From Phoronis pallida (taxonomy: Eukaryota; Phoronida; Phoronidae): a stretch of 10,420 bases of DNA. The stretch covers positions 1 to 10,420 of the forward strand of contig JAOXYC010239015.1 in the NCBI GenBank assembly GCA_028565715.1, in the 5' to 3' direction. How positions within the stretch are numbered: position 1 is the first letter of the stretch; each line of letters opens with the position of its first letter. Positions 1-7,808 of the stretch are shown in pieces. Under the pieces are notes generated by a model. That model was not told the DNA's origin. It saw nothing but the letters and a program-made list of their open reading frames with translations, and ran no database searches. The translations under genes were made by a program, and so were the position numbers.

Positions 1-803
1 AAAACTTACTTTTAATTAAGATTTTATCACATTTTTTGTTCTTTTTTAAATGTCCATGTGTTGTGGCGGCGTTTTAATGTTTTTCTGCATTTTTTTATTG
101 CATATTCAAAATTGATTGAAATACAAATGCTCCTTTCATTACAAAACTAAACTAGAAATTGCTCACACCACATTTAAGAAACAATTACTGTGAAAGCCAC
201 CAATTTGCTGCCAAAACATTAAAAGAAAATCTTTTTATTTTTTATGTTTTCACCATTTAGTGTTGATGTTTTTCCCAGGCACAAGTAAGTGATGTGAAAA
301 ATCTGGCCTTGAAATAATTGAATAAACTGATACAAAAACAATTTGATCATGTCAGAAATGTCATGCAACTAATTCTAATTTCAATCATTTTTTCCTAATT
401 GTGTTTACATGTTTATGACTTGTTTTTGTCGATTTTGCTATTAAAATGTACTCGAGGAAACAATAATTTTCTACTTCCTCCCGCTACTGTTATTAGTTTG
501 TGAATATGTGGTTCAAGGTTATTCTAGAGCAGTTGTCTTTATGGATATTAGAAAATGTTCTCAATGATATACTGACAATAAGTACAGTTGTTTTTCTCAT
601 ATTTCTTAAAAACTCAAAATAGCAATATTAGTATTGCATTGTATGCTTGTTGACTTCGGAGGTTCAGGTTACAAATGTATACGGTTTACATTACCAATTT
701 TCTAATTAATTATCTGTTTGGCTTAGTAGAAGTAGTATATCAGCAATGTAGAAAGAAGTATATGAAATGTGATGGATCAATTCTATGCACCAGATTTTTA
801 ATC

Positions 804-827
804 ATGAACAATTTTAAAATTGTTCAT
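804..827. repeat. 24-bp perfect palindrome
   Basis: The half-site ATGAACAATTTT is followed at once by its exact reverse complement, with the centre between 815 and 816. There is no spacer. It lies in the upstream intron. AT-richness makes short palindromes common, but 12 matched pairs including G/C positions is longer than usual. No function is assigned. Confidence 0.85.
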
Positions 828-1117
828 AAATTTCAAGTAGATCTGACCAATAAATCATTACTCTCATGACATCTATGCCACAAATTTCAAATATGGCCTT
901 AATCCGCCAAGGAATCTCAGTCACCCTATAATCCACTTGTAGGAATTTTTTGAATAAAAAATGTTTTTTCCTAAATCTTTTTGTAATCTTATAACAAGTC
1001 TAGGTCATTCAGTGATTAATTAGGTGTTAAGTTATTGATCGGGAGGGATCATCGTGCCATGTTAGATTCAGGACAAAACCCAATGTGACATCAGATTGAT
1101 GGATACAGTCGTGTCAA

Positions 1118-1129
1118 TATAAGCCCAGC
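1118..1129 (+). repeat. Isolated TATAAGCCCAGC 12-mer
   Basis: This is identical to 2086-2097, inside the TATAAGCCC element after exon 1. It has no visible partner arm nearby, so it may be a decayed end of the same repeat family or a chance match. Confidence 0.5.
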
Positions 1130-1566
1130 TTTAATGATGACATCAATTTTGCACATGGCAATCATGTCCAGTTTCACAACTTCTGATTTAAGCTTCATAT
1201 TTCAATATAAAATAAAAAGATGTATTTAATAGTACTTTAAACGTGGAAGTTGTGATAGCTGAGAATTTTTAGCACTAAAAGAAGGTGGGATCTATTAAGA
1301 CGTCTTTCATTACCTTGGTTTATGCTTGGGTCTTGTATTAAAATACTCAGTCAGTAATATATTAAGAAAAAATTATTGGTAGTATCTCTGACAAAATATG
1401 TATCACAATTGGCACTTTATGTCCTCTAGTTTTCCCAGAAAATAAATGTCAGAGCTGGTACTCTAAGCCAATTGGCCATTTCTATATATGTTTTAAAAAC
1501 TTTTTAGGAACTAACTGAAATTTCCAAAGAATATTTCACAGATTTGTTAAAAACCCCATAACAATC

Positions 1567-1698
1567 AATTTCAAATGATTCTTGTGTCAATAGAGTAGCC
1601 TATGCTTACAATCTTTGAGAGTCCATTTTGAAAAGTGGTAAAATTCAAAAAGTAAGTGACAACAGCATACTCTATTAACACAAGCATCATTTGAAATT
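1567..1698. repeat. Imperfect foldback element, 31-bp arms
   Basis: Arms at 1567-1597 and 1668-1698 are reverse complements at 29 of 31 positions. The mismatches are 1580/1685 and 1588/1677. The left arm starts AATTTCAAATGATTCTTG. The 70-base centre has a smaller inverted pair, TTTTGAA with TTCAAAA. I see no clear target-site duplication. It looks like a short foldback or MITE-type insertion in the upstream intron. An RNA hairpin is possible because the whole stretch is transcribed as intron. Confidence 0.8.
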
Positions 1699-1918
1699 TA
1701 CTGTGTCATGACTTTGAATGAAACTGTGTCTCATTTTTGGGGAATTTTACACTTTTCTTTAGATATTTGAAGTAAAATCAATTAAGAGCCTTGGCGTAAA
1801 GCACCACCTAAAGTTAAAGGAAAGCTCTTCAATCCTGGGTAATCAAGTATTGAAAACTCTTACTTGCGAGGTTTTTGATTTCGGTGAAAAAATTAATTCA
1901 TATTGTTTTCTATTGCAG

Positions 1919-2042
1919 GATGCTGGTGTACAAGAACTAGGTTTTCTGCTGGGAAGTTTGGGTGTCTGTGTCGCCTTGACGTCAGAAGCATGTTGTAAAG
2001 GTCTCCCAAGGGCTGCCTCGGGAGAAATAGACTCATTTAAAG
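1919..2042 (+). CDS. DIP2: DIP2 exon 1 of window (residues 1-41)
   Basis: The acceptor is tctattgcag just before 1919 and the donor is AAAG|GTATTGG. The exon is 124 nt: 41 codons plus the first base of a split Gly codon. It encodes DAGVQELGFLLGSLGVCV, then ALTSEACCKGLPRAASGEI and DSFK. This matches the DIP2 segment that runs from DAG through FLLGS and ALTSE to KGLP, a Rossmann-like part of the large N-terminal subdomain of FAAL-like domain 1. The preceding phase-0 intron implies an upstream exon that ends on a whole codon and lies beyond the left edge. The exon contains a TGACGTCA octamer at 1978-1985 that coding constraint explains. Confidence 0.93.
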
Positions 2043-3849
2043 GTATTGGAAAGAGCACTCTTAATAACTACCATGCACACCTGTGTATAAGCCCAGCCTT
2101 GGGGTATAAGCCAGTGGCAGAGACTAGTATAAGCCCACTCTGGTTCTTTGGAGATTCTCAATATGCAAGCCCATGGGCTTATACAACGGGATGTACGGTA
2201 GTTTTTGATAGCATGGCTTCGTGCTCAACTATGTTTTATTTAAAAGTGTGTAAAAATTATGATTTTCTTCTTAATAATTAACAACCTTCATTCTTTCGTA
2301 CTTTGTCAAATCCATGGATGGCTGGATTTACATATCCTCATAGTTGTTATGCCTCAAAACAAACATTTATGGAAAAAATCAAAAAACAGAGGTAAAACTT
2401 ACCTTTAGTTTGTAATTGACAAATTTCAAGACAGAGCTCCGGAGTCGACAGAGAGGCTCAAACCACAGGAAATCTTAAAAATGCTATGTTACTGCTATTT
2501 TTATAATAAATGTACAATGAATTGAGTAAAACTCAATTAAGAATTTTTCTCATTCATGGCACATTTTGTTTTAAGTGTCAATCTGAAATCCTTCGGGGTC
2601 ATTTCATGACGGCTTTTCCACAATTTATTCTGATCAGTTCATACTGATGAACAATTATCTAAAATGATAATCTCAGTATTTGTTTGGAGATCATCTTGAA
2701 GCTAAACAAACTTTTAGGAAGTCTTGTCTTTCATCAAACAGAAATTGAAAAATAGTCTTTGCCCATACAAGTTAATTATTCTCATCATTAGATTTTAATT
2801 TTGAAACCAAACTTATTAATTAGAATCATTGACATGAAACTTGACAGTCTTCATAAAAACACTGTCACACTTGTGAAAACATGTTTTGCATTTTTGGTTA
2901 ATTAATTCGTCACAGGAAAATGGCATGTGTCTTCCTTTAGATCAAGACGTGGATATTATTACTTAAAATATAAAGTTCTCTCACACAATGCTTTTGAAAC
3001 TGCTATTTACATGTCAGAGACAGATTCATTCCCATTGATTTGCAACCTGATACAACACAGTTTTGTTTTTCATTTTCCCATATTTGTCTGTGTGTGTGAT
3101 TAGACAACCTGTTATTATGAGCTACTCTCTAATTTTCTTCTTTTGTCGAGATTGGCACAGCTGGAGTTATTGGAAAATCCCGTCAACAGAGTCAAATATC
3201 TAGCTAATCAGTCATATCTTAGCTTACATAAGTTGAATATGACTTACAAATAAGGTGTATTGAATTAAAGGAACATCATCAAGTCATAATCTTGCCGATT
3301 TGTGTGGTGTCTGATATCAGTTGTTTTGCTGTTTTGAGCCCACATTGTCATTTTTAACTAAAATGTGAAATGATATCTCAGAAACATGAAACTTGAGTGA
3401 ACCTGTACTCATTTGAAACACAGAGGACACGTGACATGGAACATGTGTTGGTCAAGTTTACCTTTAAGGCTTTAATCTGACCATTGTTCATTAAAAAGGT
3501 GTTTATTAAAATGAACTTTACAATTAATCTGTTAAAATTATAGAGGACAATTTTTGGGACATTTGACTGTTTGTTCAACTTACATTCATTTGAACAAAAC
3601 TTGCAATGTTCCGACATTCTATGTCAAATGTCAAATCATTAATTACATTTCTGATTTACTTCTGGATCAGTGTATACTGTAATTACGTTGTTTGTTGAAT
3701 TATGAAGCTTTTTGGAACATTTATGTATAAATGAGCTGTGTACTAATTGTTAATCTTAAGGGGAAATCAACAAAGGGCACCCCCTTAGTTTCCCTACTTA
3801 TCGCCAATGACTAAAGGTTCTATACATTAAACTGTTTCTCTGTTTCTAG
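2043..3849 (+). other. DIP2: DIP2 intron 1 (phase 1)
   Basis: At 1807 bases this is the longest complete intron. It carries the TATAAGCCC inverted-repeat element near its 5' end (2084-2185). If the intron were retained, the reading frame from exon 1 would run through that element to a stop at 2279-2281. About 60 bases before exon 2 there is a small potential hairpin, TAAGGGG (3757-3763) with CCCCTTA (3781-3787). The minus-strand open stretch near 3378-3617 shows no family resemblance. Nothing else is recognised. Confidence 0.8.
2084..2185. repeat. 102-bp inverted-repeat element with internal TATAAGCC units
   Basis: The ends are TGTATAAGCCCA (2084-2095) and its exact reverse complement TGGGCTTATACA (2174-2185). 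Two further direct units lie inside: GTATAAGCC at 2104-2112 and GTATAAGCCCA at 2127-2137, giving unit starts spaced 19 and 23 bases. The right end includes the palindrome AGCCCATGGGCT. It begins about 40 bases after the exon 1 donor. The shape suggests a miniature transposon or a satellite-like cluster. No flanking duplication is evident. Confidence 0.7.
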
Positions 3850-3953
3850 GTTGGCCTAAACTGCAATGGTTTGTCACAGAACACTTAAGCCGACCACCAA
3901 AAGACTGGATACCTCCTCCAAGGCTATCAGATGAGGCTCCTGCATATATAGAG
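3850..3953 (+). CDS. DIP2: DIP2 exon 2 (residues 42-76)
   Basis: The acceptor is tgtttctag before 3850. The exon is 104 nt, opening with GT that completes the Gly codon from exon 1 and ending on a whole codon (GAG). It encodes GWPKLQWFVTEHLSRPPKDW followed by a proline-rich linker and EAPAYIE. DIP2 proteins have the same order: GWPKL.W, then PSKDW, then EPAYIEY. The donor GAG|GTTTAT is a poor match to the consensus after GT. If intron 2 were retained, the frame would stay open for 73 codons, to a stop at 4173-4175. The homology ends sharply at the donor, so splicing here is the better reading. Confidence 0.92.
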
Positions 3954-4442
3954 GTTTATTTGTGTTTTCATTATGTTTTTGAATTTTTAAAAAAGTTTTT
4001 TTTAATTTATGGAAAATGTACTGGTGGAAGCTTGGTTATTGATATCGAAAATTTGAATAGAACATATTGCTTATTCAAGACAGGGGATGATTCGTATCTA
4101 GTCCGTCAGTTCAGACTGGTTTTCAACCTTGAATCACACACAAACAAAATTATGAATCAAATAGATTGTTCATAATCCCTAGATTCGATATACCAAGCAA
4201 GGCAATGTTCACAACTTGGAAACTGTATTTTATGCTCACTGTTTTCAAAAAGAAAAAAGCAAATATTTTGGCTTCTCCCTGGATGCATTCATCGATGCAT
4301 GATAACATGTAAATGATGTAATCAATTCGTTCCCAAATTTGCACCAATGCAAGGGCTCGCCCATTCAAATTTCTCCAATGATGGGGTAAGCTACATTATG
4401 GTTATACAGGAAAGTTGATTATAAAATCTATGTTCGTTTTAG
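3954..4442 (+). other. DIP2: DIP2 intron 2 (phase 0)
   Basis: This is a 489-base intron. It is unusual in staying open in the exon 2 frame for 73 codons after a weak donor (GTTTAT). The translated stretch is Phe/Leu-rich and does not resemble DIP2. A small inverted pair around ATGCATTCATCGATGCAT (4283-4300) is present. No gene is seen. Confidence 0.8.
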
Positions 4443-4545
4443 TACACATTTGGAAAAGATGGTAGTGTGATGGGCGTCACTGTCACCAGGGCCAATATGT
4501 TGAATCACTGCAGGACACTGACTGCGGCTAGTAATTACACAGAGG
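4443..4545 (+). CDS. DIP2: DIP2 exon 3, degenerate phosphate-loop segment (residues 77-110)
   Basis: The acceptor is ttcgttttag before 4443 and the donor is a strong AGG|GTGAGTG. The exon is 103 nt: 34 codons plus one base of a split Ala codon. It encodes YTFGKDGSVMGVTVTRANML, then NHCRTLTAASNYTE. The stretch FGKDGSVMGVTV (residues 79-90) occupies the place of the ANL A3 phosphate-binding loop, classically rich in S/T and G and ending in PKG. DIP2 homologues carry the same unusual form (KEGSVMGVTVS). The reduced Ser/Thr content and missing PKG lysine suggest altered ATP handling, which is inference from sequence. Confidence 0.92.
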
Positions 4546-4914
4546 GTGAGTGTTCCTGGTAGTTGCCATGACAACTGTCACTATGGCGATAAATTTCTAA
4601 TGTTGAACTGTGGGGGATTGAATGGCTTTCAGAAATGTGGACATGTGGTGTTAATGCTCTGTGAGGGAAAATACTTCTTTCATGATTATTCTTTTTGGAT
4701 TTTTGTTCTCAATTTTTTTTATTGATGATCAGGCTTAAATGTTTTTTTTAAGTTTTCAGGGTTTTTTGGATTCTGTTGAATAAGATTACAATGTTCATAT
4801 TCTGTCAACTTTTCTGAATTATTGAGAAAAAAATGTTATATATTAAATAAAAAATGGTTTGTTCCAGTCAAAGTGTCTGCTTGTTAGTACAACTTGTTAT
4901 GATTTTGGTTTCAG
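4546..4914 (+). other. DIP2: DIP2 intron 3 (phase 1)
   Basis: This 369-base intron has a consensus donor GTGAGT and several T-runs between about 4690 and 4760. Nothing else is recognised. Confidence 0.85.
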
Positions 4915-4979
4915 CTGAGGTTATGGTTTCTGTAATAGACTTTAAGAAAGAAATTGGTTTATGGCATGGTATTTTAACG
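4915..4979 (+). CDS. DIP2: DIP2 exon 4 (residues 111-132)
   Basis: This is a 65-nt exon, the smallest in the window. The acceptor is ttggtttcag before 4915 and the donor is ACG|GTAGGTG. The first two bases complete a split codon read as Ala, and the exon ends in phase 0. It encodes EVMVSVIDFKKEIGLWHGIL plus a final Thr, equivalent to the DIP2 signature VLDFKKDAGLWHG. In FAALs and relatives this region sits near the acyl pocket (compare the P..HD.GL motif of FAALs), here with LWHG in the corresponding position. The reading frame stays open past the donor to a stop at 5079-5081, with no homology there. Confidence 0.92.
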
Positions 4980-5264
4980 GTAGGTGATGTTCATTTATTC
5001 ATGACAAACTATTATGGAGAGCTTCTACTAAAAGAGGGTTGCGACGGTACTTATTTTATAGGCAAAAACCAAATATTTTGAAATTATTGTCAATTAAAAA
5101 AATGAATTGGTGTTTTGTATATTCATGAGATAAGTGGGGGTATTAAAATGTTACCCTTTTCATTCTCTTTTAAGAAAGCAAATTCAAAATCTAAACTTTG
5201 CAAAAATAAATACCTCAGATCAGGAGCAAGATATTTTGCGTAAATGTTCAGACAGAATTAGGGA

Positions 5265-5337
5265 AGCTGGATAGCTCAGTTGGTTAGAGCATCCGAACGG
5301 CAATCGGGAGACCTGGGTTCGATTCCCAGTCCAGTTC
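5265..5337 (+). tRNA. tRNA-like gene or SINE head, anticodon position GGC, with C at position 33
   Basis: A full cloverleaf can be drawn. The acceptor AGCTGGA (5265-5271) pairs with TCCAGTT (5330-5336) with one G-T. The D stem is GCTC/GAGC (5274-5277, 5287-5290). The anticodon stem is TCCGA/TCGGG (5292-5296, 5304-5308) with a T-G closing pair. The loop is ACGGCAA. The T arm is CTGGG-TTCGATT-CCCAG (5313-5329). The A box TAGCTCAGTTGG and B box GGTTCGATTCC are perfect. The anticodon position reads GGC (Ala), but the base before it is C and not the near-universal T33. GGC alanine tRNAs are not normal in eukaryotes, and the G3:U70 alanine identity pair is absent. The variable loop has four bases. 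It is therefore more likely a tRNA pseudogene or tRNA-derived SINE head than a working tRNA. Confidence 0.6.
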
Positions 5338-5340
5338 GGA

Positions 5341-5346
5341 TTTTTT
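5341..5346 (+). terminator. Pol III T-run terminator after the tRNA-like unit
   Basis: TTTTTT begins four bases after the discriminator position of the tRNA-like sequence, on the same strand. A run of four or more T is the standard RNA polymerase III stop. The placement supports a short stand-alone transcript ending here, not a long SINE body. Confidence 0.6.
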
Positions 5347-5839
5347 CTGTCTTTTCAAATTCAAGATATTTTGAGGTTTTCTAGCAAAACTGTTGATTGA
5401 AAATTGAAATCAATCATCAATTTTCCATGATGTAAACATGCACTTCAGAAACAAGTCATGTGACTTTATATGTCAATCACCTTTGTAGGCTAGAATGGAT
5501 TCTGATGTGAAGGTTGACGTCAGGAACATTGACTTCACTTTTAGATTTGTAGTCACTGATATTATAATATTATTGTTAAAGCTCGTTGGTATTAGATAAA
5601 GTAAGAAGTTGAGTTTTTTCAGCGTAACTATTGAAATCATGTTTAATTTCCAAGTTAAATTTGAATGATCATTGTTTCCTTCTAGTGATAGATAAAGTTT
5701 TTACCTTCAGAAATTTTTGGCCACAACATTTATTACTGGAAAAAAAACAATGAACATTCAAAATAGTGATATGACTCCCTGATGAAACTTGCACTTTATT
5801 TCTGTTTATTGATAACAAAACTTTTGTTCTGTGTTTCAG

Positions 5840-5933
5840 AGTGTGTTCAATGGTATGCATGTGATATTTATTCCCTACGCCTTGATGAAGGTTGACCCTG
5901 CTTCATGGATGAAAATGGTTACAAAGTTTAAAG
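5840..5933 (+). CDS. DIP2: DIP2 exon 5 (residues 133-163)
   Basis: The acceptor is ctgtgtttcag before 5840 and the donor is AAAG|GTTAGAA. The exon is 94 nt: 31 codons plus the first base of a split Ala codon. It encodes SVFNGMHVIFIPYALMKVDP, then ASWMKMVTKFK. It matches the DIP2 segment SV.N.MH...VPYS.MK..P.SW, which includes the strand and helix after the WHG segment. FAALs have a similar P..F...P..WL...... pattern here for the acyl-chain side of the pocket. The Trp and the hydrophobic run are retained. Confidence 0.92.
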
Positions 5934-6301
5934 GTTAGAAACTTGAGACACCCGGCGAAAAAAAGTCATTTTGAAATCTCATCTAGCTGCAGATATTGAC
6001 AGTTTTTTTTGGCTGTTTACTAATGAAATTTTTGTTAATACGAGTTTTGAAAAAGTAAAATTTCATCAAAATACAAAACTTTCCTTGTGACCTTTCTTGT
6101 ATATAGATTCTATACCACCTATGTTACAATAAACCTCGAAATAAATAACTAAAATACTGTAAAAGTAACTCTAATGCGTAATTAAATGGCGCAAGGCAAT
6201 GTTAAAATATGCCCTAGCGCCATCCAATTCAAGTCTTGATCAAATAGCCCAAGTCGTATTAACACATGTTGTATAACCTCTTTTTCTCCTATTGTTTCCA
6301 G
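5934..6301 (+). other. DIP2: DIP2 intron 5 (phase 1)
   Basis: This 368-base intron is mostly AT-rich. The local exception is the GC-containing hairpin at 6180-6229, about 70 bases before exon 6. Nothing else is recognised. Confidence 0.8.
6180..6229. repeat. Small inverted repeat with ATGGCGC/GCGCCAT core
   Basis: Arms 6180-6192 and 6217-6229 match at 11 of 13 positions. The inner seven pairs, ATGGCGC (6186-6192) and GCGCCAT (6217-6223), are perfect. A nested GGCA/TGCC pair sits in the loop. It may be the remnant of a larger foldback. CpG-bearing arms stand out against the AT-rich intron. Confidence 0.6.
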
Positions 6302-6421
6302 CCACTGTGGCAATAGTGAAGTCAAGAGATATGCATTGGGGTCTTCTTGCTCAAAAAGATCACAAAGACATTGATCTGAAGACATTACGCATGTTACTGG
6401 TTGCAGATGGAGCTAATCCAT
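6302..6421 (+). CDS. DIP2: DIP2 exon 6 (residues 164-203)
   Basis: The acceptor is attgtttccag before 6302 and the donor is CCAT|GTAAGTAG, a near-consensus site. The exon is 120 nt. It starts by completing the Ala codon from exon 5 and ends with the first base of a split Trp codon. It encodes ATVAIVKSRDMHWGLLAQKD, then HKDIDLKTLRMLLVADGANP. This corresponds to DIP2 ARVALVKCRDLHW, then LSSLRMLIVTDGANPW. The motif LLVADGANP holds the position of the ANL A4/A5-side strand, which in FAALs reads like CNGAEP. Confidence 0.93.
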
Positions 6422-6792
6422 GTAAGTAGACAGAAACATAAAATAATATGATTTTTAGAATATTTCGATTGATGAAATCGCAGGAATCTTAAGTTTATTG
6501 CACTATATTTTATAGTTCTGGTAAATATTAAATTGGCTTGTAACATAGTTTTTCTAGCAAATGATTCTCAAAAAGCTGCAATGATGCACATAAAAACAGT
6601 TTGTTTTATTACATCATTGTCTACGAGGTATTGAACAATACCGTACCGAAATGAAGACACCATAATGAAAGTGTTTTATTTCAGAAATCTTTACGAGGTA
6701 TTGAACAGACACTAAAAAACTCTTACTTTGATCTATGTTCTGAATGTGTCCAAGCTCTTGCTATAATTAGAGTTGACTTGTTTTCTTTTCAG
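6422..6792 (+). other. DIP2: DIP2 intron 6 (phase 1)
   Basis: This 371-base intron contains a degenerate 70-bp direct duplication (about 6602-6707). It ends in a T-rich acceptor ttttcttttcag. Nothing else is recognised. Confidence 0.8.
6602..6707 (+). repeat. Decayed direct duplication, 70-bp period
   Basis: TGTTTTATT at 6602-6610 recurs at 6672-6680, and TACGAGGTATTGAACA at 6622-6637 recurs at 6692-6707. Both are offset by exactly 70 bases, so they belong to one duplicated unit whose intervening sequence has diverged. The second copy ends about 85 bases before exon 7. Confidence 0.75.
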
Positions 6793-6907
6793 GGTCTCTT
6801 ACTTCATGTGATTCATTTCTGAATGTGTTCAAGACAAAAGGACTCAAGCCAGAGGCCATCTGTCCATGTGCGGCCTGTCCTGAGGCACTCACAGTCTCTA
6901 TCAGGAG
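6793..6907 (+). CDS. DIP2: DIP2 exon 7, A5-like segment (residues 204-241)
   Basis: The acceptor is ttttcttttcag before 6793 and the donor is GGAG|GTAGGTG. The exon is 115 nt and completes the Trp codon of ANPW. It encodes WSLTSCDSFLNVFKTKGLKP, then EAICPCAACPEALTVSIR, and ends two bases into an Arg codon. Human-type DIP2 has the equivalent SCDAFL, GLKPE, ICPCA and PEAMTVAIRRPG. The run ACPEALTVS (residues 231-239) aligns by pattern with the FAAL A5 motif YGLAEATLLVS. The catalytic-type Glu is kept (E234), but the YG pair is replaced. Three cysteines cluster at 227, 229 and 232. Confidence 0.93.
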
Positions 6908-7330
6908 GTAGGTGGGCCGGATTGAACAACATGGACTTCTTTGTTTGAAAGATCCATTCAACCTGTTGTTTTTAAAAAGTTAAACATATTTTGAATACCA
7001 AAATGCAAAATAGTAAAGGAATATTTTGAAAAATAATATCTTTGCCCACTTTGTCAGGGGGTTAACTCAGAACTGATGTACTCTGTTAGTTGGCAGGATG
7101 GCCCATTGAGCATGTGCCAAATCTTGGGTGTAGGAATACATTGGTGCGGCAAATCACACTATTTAAACGATTAGGAAGTTGGTACTTTCCAATCTCACAG
7201 TTCATAGAATGTCTTCCCAGCTTGTTTTATAGATGATCCACATTGTTATGCCATTGTTATCTAGTTTATCTCCATGACAAAACGTTCTTTTCCAACTGAC
7301 CACTAAAGGGTCCCATTTCTTCACTTGCAG
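6908..7330 (+). other. DIP2: DIP2 intron 7 (phase 2)
   Basis: This 423-base intron is less AT-rich in its middle (about 7060-7210), where a minor TTGGCA (7090-7095) / TGCCAA (7115-7120) inverted pair sits. That part could be old repeat sequence, but I cannot identify a family. Confidence 0.75.
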
Positions 7331-7470
7331 GCCAGGTCGAACCAGTAACAGTGCCCAGGGACGAGGTGTTCTATCAATGCAAGGGCTAAGTCACGGTGTC
7401 GTCCGCGTGGACAAAGAAAACAGTCTCACATCTCTCACATTACAAGACTGTGGTCAGGTGATGGCGGGAG
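7331..7470 (+). CDS. DIP2: DIP2 exon 8 (residues 242-288)
   Basis: The acceptor is cacttgcag before 7331 and the donor is GGAG|GTAATAC. The exon is 140 nt and is the most GC-rich exon. It completes Arg242, then encodes PGRTSNSAQGRGVLSMQGLS, HGVVRVDKENSLTSL, and TLQDCGQVMAG, ending one base into an Ala codon. The DIP2 family order is RRPG, then R.(I/V)LSM.GLS.GV(I/V)RV, then LT.QD.G.VMPG. The proline of VMPG is Ala here (VMAG). The loop RTSNSAQG after RRPG is hydrophilic and is the least conserved part. Confidence 0.93.
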
Positions 7471-7808
7471 GTAATACTTATCATTTCAAGTAGATTTTGT
7501 TATCTAATTTGTAAATGCTTTGCAACGCAGCAGAAATAAAGAGAAGTTCTTTCTTTTTGGGATAATATCTATTATTTATGAAATTATCAAATAAATGTGT
7601 CCTTTAACACCCTTAACACCAAAAGTTATAAAATGGAAGAGACTAAAAATTTAGGAACCATGCACGGAATCAGGTGTTTTTGAACCACTAAACTACCGGG
7701 GTCCTTCTAGTAATTTTAAAAAGTTAATTGAAAAAGGCATTGTTGAGAATCAACAAAGTACTTGGTTTCAATTGTTCAACCTTAAACATATTTTTTTCTT
7801 CATTGCAG
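7471..7808 (+). other. DIP2: DIP2 intron 8 (phase 1)
   Basis: This is a 338-base AT-rich intron. No repeat or RNA structure is recognised. Confidence 0.8.

Larger units (their letters stand above)
1..1918 (+). other. 3' part of the intron upstream of exon 1
   Basis: This is AT-rich sequence with no exon that I could match to the part of DIP2 expected before DAGVQELG, and no splice-flanked open frame. The short open frame near 675-866 has low-complexity codon use and no family resemblance. The stretch holds a 24-bp palindrome (804-827), a single 12-mer copy (1118-1129) shared with the element downstream of exon 1, and an imperfect foldback (1567-1698). The pyrimidine-rich acceptor tattgttttctattgcag ends it. 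Confidence 0.75.
4980..5839 (+). other. DIP2: DIP2 intron 4 (phase 0), hosts tRNA-like gene
   Basis: At 860 bases it is about twice the length of most neighbours. It contains the tRNA-like unit at 5265-5337 with its T-run, and a small hairpin, GAAAATTGA (5399-5407) with TCAATTTTC (5417-5425), about 60 bases after it. The rest is unrecognised AT-rich sequence. Confidence 0.8.

Noticed and set aside
675-869. 64-codon open frame on the plus strand
   Set aside because: It lies in an AT-rich intron, has no family resemblance, no splice-consistent ends and no biased codon use. It is a chance open stretch.
1978-1985. TGACGTCA (CRE-like) octamer, also at 5516-5523
   Set aside because: One copy is explained by coding sequence and the other is isolated in an intron. 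Two 8-mers in 10 kb without promoter context is weak evidence.
1843-2058. Minus-strand open frame opposite exon 1
   Set aside because: It is the reverse shadow of a well-supported DIP2 exon.
3378-3617. Minus-strand 79-codon frame with several cysteines near its start
   Set aside because: The Cys residues briefly suggest a zinc-binding segment, but spacing is irregular and the rest is intron-like. No homology is recognised.
3757-3787. TAAGGGG/CCCCTTA hairpin before exon 2
   Set aside because: Seven pairs with a 17-base loop is too small to claim function without conservation data.
6182-6385. Minus-strand open frame overlapping exon 6
   Set aside because: It is antisense to the coding exon, and its apparent protein quality comes from the complement of DIP2 codons.
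6767-6961. Minus-strand open frame overlapping exon 7
   Set aside because: It is a shadow of exon 7 and extends only into flanking intron sequence.
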